Positions 19,464 through 27,664 of a stretch of DNA of 64,000 bases are shown one piece after another. The position numbers and the translations under genes are program-made. The notes beneath the pieces are model-generated. The model was not told the DNA's origin. It searched no databases and worked only from the letters and a program-made list of their open reading frames with translations. Numbering within the stretch: position 1 is the first letter of the stretch; every line of letters begins with the position of its first letter. The stretch spans positions 124,001 to 188,000 of the forward strand of contig CAWCVZ010000004.1 in the NCBI GenBank assembly GCA_963798865.1. Reading direction: 5' to 3'. This stretch comes from RBG-16-34-14 sp963798865. Lineage in GTDB: Bacteria; Bacteroidota; Ignavibacteria; Ignavibacteriales; Ignavibacteriaceae.

Positions 19464-20567
19464 ATGGATTTGATGACTCAAAGCTCCAGGAAAAACAGGA
19501 TTATATTTATTGATTTAATGCGTGCATTTGCTGTCTTAATGATGGTTCAGGGGCATACAGTTGATGTACTTCTTTCTAATAATTACAGAAACACTGAGTC
19601 TCCTTTTTTTGCAGCGTGGTTATTTATGAGGGGAATGACTGCTCCAATATTTATGTTTAGTGCGGGAACAGTTTTTATGTATCTCTTCAGGCTTGTTAAT
19701 GAACCATTCAAAAATAATCCACGGGTAATAAAAGGAATAAAAAGATTTCTTTTGCTCGTTGGTTTGGGTTATCTTTTAAGATACCCCACACCAACGTTAA
19801 TTGATTTCTCCCAGGTAACACCTGTGGGATGGGATATCTTTTTTGCTGTTGATGTACTTCAGCTTATAGGTTTTGGTGTTTTAATGCTTGTTATATGTGC
19901 TTTTATTGCCGAAAAAACCAGGCTGCAGGATTATGTTGTTTTTCCTTTATTCGCAATTTCATTTTTTCTTCTTTATCCTATTTTTGAAAAAATAAACTGG
20001 ATTGCATTTCTCCCCAAACCATTAGCCGGATATTTATATTCAGGGACCGGTTCTAATTTTCCACTTTTCCCATGGATTGGATACGTTATTAGCGGTGGAA
20101 TTCTTGGAAGTTATCTTGCAAGAAACCCGATGGTATTTAAAACTTCAATCTTCAGTTTGAAACTCTTAATTTTTGGAAGCAGCTTGATACTTCTATCATT
20201 CTTTTCTTATCCTGTTGAAAGTTTGATGTATGGGCAAACCATTGCCAATCAGGAATATATTGATATAATATTTTTGAGATTGGGTTTTGTCCTTGTTCTT
20301 AACGGTTTAATATCTTACTTATCAATAAGCATAGAATATATACCACGTATAATAATTTTGATTGGCAGAAATACATTGTTAATTTATGTTGTTCATCTTA
20401 CGATTTTGTATGGCAGTGCATGGAACCCCGGATTGAGTCTCCTTTTTGAAAAAAGTTTTAATGTTTGGAATACAATAGGTACTGCCTTAGCAATGATTTC
20501 TCTTATGATAGCTATGATAATAATAATTAACAAACTAAAAATCAGAAATAAAGAGTTAGTCACTTAA
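19464..20567 (+). CDS. DUF1624 / acyltransferase-like integral membrane protein
   Basis: The 367-residue protein has about ten hydrophobic helices. It begins with the family motif FIDLMRAFAVLMMVQGHTVD, followed by RGMTAPIFMFSAG. This is the DUF1624 group, related to heparan-alpha-glucosaminide N-acetyltransferases and the acyltransferase-3/OpgC families. The conserved His in VQGH could act in acyl transfer across the membrane. The substrate is unknown. It lies 31 bp upstream of ruvB in the same direction, so the two may share a transcript. Confidence 0.8.
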   Translation: MDLMTQSSRKNRIIFIDLMRAFAVLMMVQGHTVDVLLSNNYRNTESPFFAAWLFMRGMTAPIFMFSAGTVFMYLFRLVNEPFKNNPRVIKGIKRFLLLVGLGYLLRYPTPTLIDFSQVTPVGWDIFFAVDVLQLIGFGVLMLVICAFIAEKTRLQDYVVFPLFAISFFLLYPIFEKINWIAFLPKPLAGYLYSGTGSNFPLFPWIGYVISGGILGSYLARNPMVFKTSIFSLKLLIFGSSLILLSFFSYPVESLMYGQTIANQEYIDIIFLRLGFVLVLNGLISYLSISIEYIPRIIILIGRNTLLIYVVHLTILYGSAWNPGLSLLFEKSFNVWNTIGTALAMISLMIAMIIIINKLKIRNKELVT

Positions 20568-20598
20568 TTTGTATTGCAGTTCAGATTAATTAATAAAA

Positions 20599-21624
20599 AT
20601 GTCAAAACCTGGAATTCTAAACAGTGAAGTAAGTACAGAAGAAAAACAATTCGAACAAACTCTCCGTCCTTCAATTCTTAAAGAATTTGCCGGACAAAAA
20701 AAAATTACTGATAATCTTAATGTATTTATCTCTGCCGCAAATAAAAGAAACGAGGCACTTGATCACGTTTTATTAACTGGTCCCCCCGGACTTGGAAAAA
20801 CTACGCTTGCATATATAATTGCTAATGAGATTGGTGTAAAACTAAAAATAACTTCCGGTCCGGTTCTCGAAAAACCCGGGGATCTCGCCGGTCTTCTTAC
20901 AAATCTTGAAGAAAAATCTGTCTTATTTATAGATGAAATTCATCGTTTAAGTCCTGTTGTTGAAGAATATCTTTATTCAGCAATGGAAGATTATAAACTG
21001 GATATTATGATTGACAGTGGTCCGAGCGCACGTTCAATTCAGATCAGTTTGCCAAAGTATACGTTGATAGGTGCAACCACAAGGGAAGGAATGCTCACTT
21101 CTCCTTTAAGAGACAGGTTTGGAATAAAATTCCGCCTGGATTATTATGAAAGTGAAATCCTTAAAAAAATTATTGTCCGGTCTTCATCTATTCTTAAAAT
21201 AAAAATTAATGAAGATGCTGCATATGAAATTGCAAAGCGTTCAAGAGGAACTCCGAGAATTGCAAACAGGCTGTTGAGAAGAACACGTGACTTTGCCGAT
21301 TTTGAGGATAAACCCGCAATCGATATTGAAGTTTCGAGAAAAGCATTGAAAGCTCTTGAAGTTGATGAGTTTGGTCTTGATGAAATGGACAAAGATATAA
21401 TTCTGACTATTATTGAAAAATTCCGTGGCGGACCTGTTGGACTTAATACTCTTGCTGTAGCAGTTAATGAAGATCCCGGAACAATTGAAGAAGTATATGA
21501 ACCGTTTTTGATTCAGCAGGGATTCATTCATAGAACACCAAGAGGGCGGGAAGCGACAGATCTTGCTTATAAGAGATTCGGAAAAAATAAATTTCCTGGT
21601 AAAACAGAATCATTATTTGAATAG
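20599..21624 (+). CDS. ruvB: Holliday junction branch migration helicase RuvB
   Basis: RuvB is the hexameric motor that, with RuvA, drives branch migration in recombination repair. The 341 residues show Walker A GPPGLGKTT (61-69), Walker B FIDEIHRL (Asp112-Glu113), sensor 1 IGATTREG, and the C-terminal winged helix with GPVGLNTLA and FIHRTPRGREAT. Length is normal. RuvA and RuvC are not in the window. The downstream M1 peptidase starts 17 bp later. Confidence 0.97.
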   Translation: MSKPGILNSEVSTEEKQFEQTLRPSILKEFAGQKKITDNLNVFISAANKRNEALDHVLLTGPPGLGKTTLAYIIANEIGVKLKITSGPVLEKPGDLAGLLTNLEEKSVLFIDEIHRLSPVVEEYLYSAMEDYKLDIMIDSGPSARSIQISLPKYTLIGATTREGMLTSPLRDRFGIKFRLDYYESEILKKIIVRSSSILKIKINEDAAYEIAKRSRGTPRIANRLLRRTRDFADFEDKPAIDIEVSRKALKALEVDEFGLDEMDKDIILTIIEKFRGGPVGLNTLAVAVNEDPGTIEEVYEPFLIQQGFIHRTPRGREATDLAYKRFGKNKFPGKTESLFE

Positions 21625-21641
21625 AGTAAATAAATTTTAAA

Positions 21642-23537
21642 ATGAAAAACCAAATTAAAATTTTTATTTCGATAATATTTTTTAGCTCGGTAAGTTTTTC
21701 TCAAAACAGTTTATATATTCCAAGAGATGTCCATTCAGCATATGAAAAGGGTACCCGCTCATTTGATGGAACTCCGGGTGATAACTACTGGCAGAATACT
21801 TCTGATTATAAAATTAAAGTTAGTATTGATCCCCCAATAAGATTAGTTAACGGAAGTGAAAAAATAACTTATTACAATAACAGCCCTGATACGCTTAAAC
21901 AAATTGTGTTTAATATTATACAGGATTTGAACAAAAGTGAATCTGAAAGAAGTTTTTCAATTACCAGGGAATCAATTACGGAAGGTGTTAAGATCGAAAA
22001 ATTTCTTGTAAATAACATACCTGTTAAAACCGATAGTAACGAAAATTTTACCAGGGAAAATACTCTATTAACTGTTAAGCTTATTAATGACCCGCTACCA
22101 CCCAAATCAAAAATAAATTTTGATATTGACTGGAATTTTGTAATTCCCAAAGGACAAAATCCCAGGATGGGAACTTATGATTCCACTTCTTTTCTTATTG
22201 CATACTGGTATCCGCATATTGCGGTTTATGATGATATAAATGGTTGGGATGTAATTTTTCATACAGGGGATATAGAATTTTATAATGATTTTTCAAACTT
22301 TGATGTTGAAATTACAGTACCCAATACTTTTGGAATCTGGGGGACAGGTGTGCTTCAGAATCCTGAGGATGTACTTAGCACCAGCTCTTTAGTTAATTAT
22401 AAAAAAGTATGGACATCAGATGAGGTAATCAATATTGTAGATAAGGGAAATGTTAGATCTGGTAAAGTTTATAATTCTGATTCAAAATTTAATGTGTGGA
22501 AATACAAAGCGGATAATGTTACTGATTTCACTTTCGGAATGAGTGATCATTATTTATGGGATGCGGTAAGCCTTGTTGCTGATAAAAATACAAATCGCCG
22601 TGTTTATGTGGCTGCTGTTTATAAGGAACAGTCAAAAGATTTTTTTGAAGTTGCTGACATTGCAAGAAAAGTTCTTAATTATTATTCAAATGAATTGCCG
22701 GGTGTGCCTTTTCCATATCCTTCGCTAACCGTTTTTAATGGTTCAGGTGGAATGGAATTCCCGATGATAATTAATGATGGTTCTGCTCCAACCCGACCTC
22801 GCACAGTGAATGTAACATCACACGAAATGGCTCATCAGTATTTTCCTTTTTATATGGGAATAAATGAAAAGAAATATGGCTGGATGGATGAGGGAATGGC
22901 TACATTTATTCCATTCGATTTTCAGCTGAAAGAAGGAGAAGATAATTCACTTCTCCGTAATGTTAAAGTTTATGAAAAATATGCCGGTAACGAAACTGAA
23001 TTGCCAATGATGATTCCGAGCTATGAAATGGAAGGCAATGTTTTGAGGATGGCAATTTATGTCAGACCCGGTTTAGCTTATTATTTTCTTCAGGAGGTTC
23101 TTGGAAAAAAACTTTTTGCTGAATGTATGTATGAATACATAAACCGGTGGCATGGTAAGCACCCGTTGCCATATGATTTCTTTTTCACTTTTAACAAAGT
23201 TGTCGGAAAAGATTTAAGCTGGTACTGGAAGCCCTGGTTTTTTGAAAGAGGTTATCCTGATCTTTCAATTAAAGTAGCAGATTACAGTAATGGAAAGCTT
23301 AACATCACAATTGAAAAAAAAGGAATTATTCCTGTCCCAATAAAACTTACCATTAATTGTATTGATAGCTCTGCTGTACTGATTAACGAGAATGCAGATG
23401 TATGGGAAAATCAAAATACTTTAACTATAAAAAAAGAATTAAATTCTGATCCGGTTTCTGTTAGATTAGGTGATGAATTAATTCCAGACTCAGAACCTGA
23501 AAATAATTATTATTATTTTTCTACATCAACACATTAA
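21642..23537 (+). CDS. M1 family zinc metallopeptidase, exported
   Basis: The 631 residues start with a signal peptide (ending VSFSQN) and an N-terminal beta domain. The gluzincin catalytic centre follows: HEMAH (394-398) and the third zinc ligand Glu417 in WMDEGMA, with the correct 18-residue spacing. The substrate-binding element is seen as NGSGGMEFPM instead of the classic GAMEN. A helical region and a short beta domain complete it. There is no T9SS sorting domain, so it should be periplasmic. Aminopeptidases of this family trim N-terminal residues from peptides. It starts 17 bp after ruvB. Confidence 0.9.
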   Translation: MKNQIKIFISIIFFSSVSFSQNSLYIPRDVHSAYEKGTRSFDGTPGDNYWQNTSDYKIKVSIDPPIRLVNGSEKITYYNNSPDTLKQIVFNIIQDLNKSESERSFSITRESITEGVKIEKFLVNNIPVKTDSNENFTRENTLLTVKLINDPLPPKSKINFDIDWNFVIPKGQNPRMGTYDSTSFLIAYWYPHIAVYDDINGWDVIFHTGDIEFYNDFSNFDVEITVPNTFGIWGTGVLQNPEDVLSTSSLVNYKKVWTSDEVINIVDKGNVRSGKVYNSDSKFNVWKYKADNVTDFTFGMSDHYLWDAVSLVADKNTNRRVYVAAVYKEQSKDFFEVADIARKVLNYYSNELPGVPFPYPSLTVFNGSGGMEFPMIINDGSAPTRPRTVNVTSHEMAHQYFPFYMGINEKKYGWMDEGMATFIPFDFQLKEGEDNSLLRNVKVYEKYAGNETELPMMIPSYEMEGNVLRMAIYVRPGLAYYFLQEVLGKKLFAECMYEYINRWHGKHPLPYDFFFTFNKVVGKDLSWYWKPWFFERGYPDLSIKVADYSNGKLNITIEKKGIIPVPIKLTINCIDSSAVLINENADVWENQNTLTIKKELNSDPVSVRLGDELIPDSEPENNYYYFSTSTH

Positions 23538-23618
23538 GTTTTTTTTGAACCAGTTGGAAAAGACAATCCACTCTTCGACAAACTCAATGTGACACTTCAA
23601 AATAGTTTACGCAAAAAA

Positions 23619-24691
23619 ATGCTAAATATTAATCCGGAAGATTTGAAAATCCATCAACTTGAAAAATCAGAAACAATACCTTCTGAATGGTATTTCGGTG
23701 AAGAGTTTTACAATTTTGAAAAGAAAAATATTTTTGAAAAGGAATGGCAGTATGCAGGTCATATTAGCCAGCTTTCAAAACCGGGAGATTATTTCTTAAT
23801 TGAAATAGCAGGTAATCCTTTAATTGTAATTAAAGATGATAATGAAAAAATTAAAGGATTCTATAATGTTTGCAGACATCGCGGTGGTCCTTTAGCTTTT
23901 GAGGAGGGAAATTGCAGAATGCTTCAATGCAAATATCATGGCTGGACTTATAAACTTGATGGCTCGTTAAGAGGTGTTCCAAGATTTGACAGAGTAGATC
24001 TATTCGATAAAAAAGATTATGGACTTCATCCAGTTGAACTTGATTTTTGGGAGGGATTAATTTTTGTAAGACTCTCTAAAGGAGATAAATCGTTAAACTC
24101 TCTTTTAAAGGAATTTCTGAAAACATCCTACCAAACAAAATTGATACTAAAAAATACTTCACGCGTGTTAAATACGAAATTAAATGCAACTGGAAAACTT
24201 ACGCAGATAATTTTCTTGAAGGGTACCATCTGCCTTATGTGCATCCTGAATTATGTGATATACTTGATGCTAAAGAATATATTACTGAAACTTTTCAATA
24301 TCACTCACTTCAGCGAAGCCGGACTAAAAGACTTGGGGAATTTTATAAAAATGATGGGGATGTTTTTTATTATTTTATTTATCCGAATTTTATGCTCAAT
24401 ATTCTGCCAGGGAGACTTCAGACAAATCTTGTCATTCCTGTAGGAAGAAATAAGTCGCAGGTTATTTTCGATTATCTATACGATAATGTTTCTGAAAGTT
24501 CAATTGAAAAAATAAAAACCGATATTGATTATAGTGATAAAATACAATTGGAAGATATTCAGATATGTGAACATGTTCAGAAAGGGCTTGAATCAAAAGC
24601 TTACAATAAAGGTCGCTTCTCTGTAGAATGTGAAGCCGGGGTACATCATTTCCAGTCTTTAATAAAAAAATCCTACCTTTCTAATCTTTAG
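23619..24691 (+). CDS. Rieske non-heme iron oxygenase, alpha-subunit type, frameshifted
   Basis: The protein has the Rieske 2Fe-2S signature CRHRGGPL...CKYHGWTY (about 23870-23950). After the break comes the mononuclear iron site EGYHLPYVHPE (about 24218-24250). One A is missing from the run at 24120-24123: with AAAAA the text reads LKNILPNKIDTKKYFTRV and continues to the stop at 24691, about 357 residues. Segments are 23589-24443 and 24239-24691. The family hydroxylates or demethylates small aromatic or quaternary-amine substrates with electrons from a separate reductase, which is not visible here. I start at the ATG at 23619; the frame is open upstream to about 23538 with coding-like sequence, and a GTG at 23589 is possible. 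Substrate unknown. It is followed 69 bp later by phnD. Confidence 0.83.
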
Positions 24692-24760
24692 ATTTAATAA
24701 TAATAGGTTTGCCTGATAAACAACTTATTAGCATATTTCTATAACCTATATCTAATTTCT

Positions 24761-25667
24761 ATGAAAATCTTAAAATTAATTCTCTATTTATTACCAACAA
24801 TAATATTTATAGCAATCCTTTCCGCCAGGGAATTAAGAGAAGGGGAGCTAGGTACAATTTCCAACCCGGTAAAAATTTATTTTACCCCTTCAGTAGATGC
24901 TAAAAGGATAACAACTAATGCTAAAGAGCTGGTTGATTTTCTTGAGAAAGAAACAGGATATTATTTTGTTACCGCAGTGCCTGCAAGTTTTATTGCTGTA
25001 GTTGAAGCCTTCGGAACTAAGAAAGCAGACATAGCAGGTATCAATACATTTTCATATTTGATGGCTAATGAAAAGTACGGAGCTGAAGCTAAATTAAGAA
25101 TTGTAAGAGACGGTGGGGAAACATCTTATAAAGGTCAGTTTATAACAAGATTTGATTCGGGAATCAATTCTTTAGCTGATATTCAGGACCGGACTATGGC
25201 TTATGTTGATCCTTCTTCGACATCTGGTTTTATACTTCCAAAAGCAATGCTTGATAAGATGGGTGTTAAACCGAGTGAATCAGTTTTTGCAATGAAGCAT
25301 GATAATGTTGTTATAATGGTTTACCAGGGACAAGTTGATGCCGGAGCGACCTACTATGCTCCGCCTCGCCCGGGCACAGGTGAAATTCTCGATGCAAGAA
25401 TGAGAGTTAAAGCCACAATTCCCGGATGTAGAACAAAAAGTTAAAATAATTGGGTTCACCGAAGAAATCCCGAACGATCCTTGGGTTTTCAGGAAAGATA
25501 TGGATGAGGATATGAAAGAAAAAATAATTAATGCCCTGATTAAATATGTAAACACTGATGAAGGAAAAAAATCCATGTATGATATTTATGATATTGTTGG
25601 TTTGATTCCGACAAAAGACAGTGATTATGATAGGCTTAGAAAGATGTTAAAAGAACAGGGAGTTTAA
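24761..25667 (+). CDS. phnD: Phosphate/phosphonate ABC transporter substrate-binding protein, frameshifted
   Basis: This is a periplasmic solute receptor of the PhnD family, with a signal peptide (about 1-20). It shows the fold motifs IYFTPSVDAKRI, VEAFGTKKADIAGINTFSY, DIQDRTMAYVDPSSTSGFILP, and VYQGQVDAGATYY. The first frame stops at 25444; removing one base from CCCGG at 25421-25425 leads into DVEQKVKIIGFTEEIPNDPW and a stop at 25667, about 301 residues. Such receptors bind phosphonates, phosphite or related anions. It is followed by phnC after 20 bp and phnE, making a full ABC importer. No C-P lyase genes are near, so the imported compound may be phosphite or simple phosphonates. Confidence 0.88.
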
Positions 25668-25687
25668 TTTGAAAAGCTAGTGAAGAA

Positions 25688-26449
25688 ATGATACTTGAAG
25701 TTAAAAACCTTCATAAAATATATAATAATGGTACACACGCACTTAAGGGTGTTTCATTCTCTGTGGAGGAGGGAGAATTTTTAATCATAATAGGATTAAG
25801 CGGCTCAGGAAAATCTACTTTGCTCCGTTGTATAAACCGTTTAATAGAACCAACATCGGGGAAAATTATTTTTCTTGAAAAGAACATTACTCATATTAAA
25901 GGAGAGGAATTAAGAAAAGTTAAATCACAAATCGGAATGGTTTTTCAGCAGTTCAATCTCATTAAAAGAAGATCAGTGTTAACAAATGTTATAACCGGTA
26001 AACTTGGTTCTCTTTCAACGTTCAACTCTATCATTGAAAAATTTGATAATGATGTTATTGAAGAGGCATACAGAAATCTTGAAACTGTAGGCATTAGTGA
26101 AAAAGCAAAAATCAGAGCAGATTCTTTAAGCGGTGGTCAGCAGCAGAGAGTTGCTATTGCCAGAAGTCTTATGCAAAATCCAAAATTACTTTTGGCAGAT
26201 GAGCCTGTTGCCTCACTTGATCCGGCAACATCAAATTCTGTAATGCATTACTTTGAAAAGATAAACAAAGATCTTGGTACAACTGTAATTTGCAACCTCC
26301 ATTTTTTAAGTCTTGTAAGAAGATATGCAACAAGGGTTATTGCATTAAAAGCCGGGGAAATTATCTATGAAGGTCTTCCTGATGAAATTGATGAGTCATG
26401 GTTCAAAACTATTTATGGCGAAGAAGCAGAAGAGGTTGAAATAAGATGA
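25688..26449 (+). CDS. phnC: Phosphonate ABC transporter ATP-binding protein
   Basis: The 253 residues form an ABC ATPase with Walker A GLSGSGKST (about 36-44), Q-loop MVFQQFNLI, signature LSGGQQQR, Walker B LLADEPVASLD, and the H-loop in VICNLHFLS. The residue pattern is that of PhnC, including the long insertion before the signature motif. It energises import through PhnE for the substrate captured by PhnD. Its last codons overlap the phnE start by four bases (ATGA), so translation is coupled. Confidence 0.93.
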   Translation: MILEVKNLHKIYNNGTHALKGVSFSVEEGEFLIIIGLSGSGKSTLLRCINRLIEPTSGKIIFLEKNITHIKGEELRKVKSQIGMVFQQFNLIKRRSVLTNVITGKLGSLSTFNSIIEKFDNDVIEEAYRNLETVGISEKAKIRADSLSGGQQQRVAIARSLMQNPKLLLADEPVASLDPATSNSVMHYFEKINKDLGTTVICNLHFLSLVRRYATRVIALKAGEIIYEGLPDEIDESWFKTIYGEEAEEVEIR

Positions 26450-27522
26450 TATCCGAACCGGAAATTGAAATTCATCCACAGAAAATAATAGAGAAAAACA
26501 AGCGTAAAGAAGATAAATTTAATTTTGTTAAAGCTATCCTGCTCGATATATTTCTTGTTTTTTATTCCCTTTTAGTTTTGCAGCGGGCAATCTATTATAA
26601 GTTCATTCTTAATATGCGCGATCTTCCTTTCTCTTGGAATGAAATTGCTGTTTTATATATAATCAGTGTGGTGCTTGGAGTTTTATGGGCATCAAGTAAA
26701 ACTTCTTTATCCTGTAAACTTTTTGGAATTGCAAAAGATAATAATGTTACCAGGTGGACAGTTGAAATCTTCGGCTGGTTCCTGTTTAATATTACCTTTA
26801 TTGCCGGTTGGATTGTTACAAAAATGTCTATCGTTGATCTTTTCAGCAGCGACGGAATTCAAGGTGCGGAAAGAATCTTTAGCGCTCTCTTTCAGCCTGA
26901 AATGGGAATCTTTGATGATGCATTGTTCGCAATAATTGAAACAATTTACATTGCACTCCTTGCAACTTTAATTTCGATACCGCCTACGCTTTTTCTCAGC
27001 TTCTTTACAGCAAGAAATCTTATGAAGGATAATAAAATTTCTTTTGCTGTTTATTATGTTTTAAGAATAGTTCTCAACTTCGTAAGATCAATTGAGCCTT
27101 TAATCTGGGCAATTATTTTTTCCGTGTGGGTGGGTATTGGTCCTTATGCCGGAATGATCGCTCTTCTTATTCATTCCATTGCATCAAACGCAAAACTTTA
27201 CTCCGAAGCAATTGAAAACATTGAAGAAGGTCCCGTTGAAGCAATTTCCGCTACCGGTGCAAATAAAATACAAATAGTATGGTATGGAGTGGTTCCGCAG
27301 ATTGTTTTACCATTCCTCTCTTTTACAATTTACCGGTGGGATATTAATGTAAGGATGGCTACAATAATTGGTCTTGTTGGAGGAGGAGGTATTGGTACAA
27401 TGTTAATGCAGTACCAGGGGCTTGCAAGGTGGCATGAAGTCGGGTTAATTATTCTTATGATTGCTTTTGTTGTTTGGGTAATGGATTATGTTAGTGCAAG
27501 AATAAGGGAAGCTATTTATTAG
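26446..27522 (+). CDS. phnE: Phosphonate ABC transporter permease
   Basis: The 358-residue inner-membrane protein carries the binding-protein-dependent permease domain in its C-terminal two-thirds. The cytoplasmic coupling EAA-like loop is EAISATGANKIQIVWYGVVPQ, with VGGGGIGTML before the last helix. It is about 90 residues longer than the usual PhnE, due to an N-terminal extension with two additional hydrophobic segments (about 26-46 and 62-80). It overlaps phnC by four bases. An imperfect inverted repeat follows before the convergent M1 peptidase gene. Confidence 0.91.
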   Translation: MISEPEIEIHPQKIIEKNKRKEDKFNFVKAILLDIFLVFYSLLVLQRAIYYKFILNMRDLPFSWNEIAVLYIISVVLGVLWASSKTSLSCKLFGIAKDNNVTRWTVEIFGWFLFNITFIAGWIVTKMSIVDLFSSDGIQGAERIFSALFQPEMGIFDDALFAIIETIYIALLATLISIPPTLFLSFFTARNLMKDNKISFAVYYVLRIVLNFVRSIEPLIWAIIFSVWVGIGPYAGMIALLIHSIASNAKLYSEAIENIEEGPVEAISATGANKIQIVWYGVVPQIVLPFLSFTIYRWDINVRMATIIGLVGGGGIGTMLMQYQGLARWHEVGLIILMIAFVVWVMDYVSARIREAIY

Positions 27523-27595
27523 GAGAGGATTAAAGTATAAGGGTATAGGGGTATAAGGTATAGAGTGTTTTTTATTGAGGAAATTTTTATAATAC

Positions 27596-27637
27596 ATTGA
27601 AAGCTGACTATTGAATTCTCAATAATCAACTTTCAAT
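27596..27637. repeat. Imperfect 19-bp inverted repeat between convergent genes
   Basis: ATTGAAAGCTGACTATTGA (27596-27614) and TCAATAATCAACTTTCAAT (27619-27637) are complementary at 17 of 19 positions around an ATTC loop. It lies between the phnE stop and the stop of the minus-strand peptidase, where a bidirectional terminator would be expected. No long T run follows on either strand. A run of short GGGTATA-like repeats precedes it at about 27536-27565. Confidence 0.5.
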
Positions 27638-27664
27638 TAACAATTTGCATTAATTTTTTCTAAC

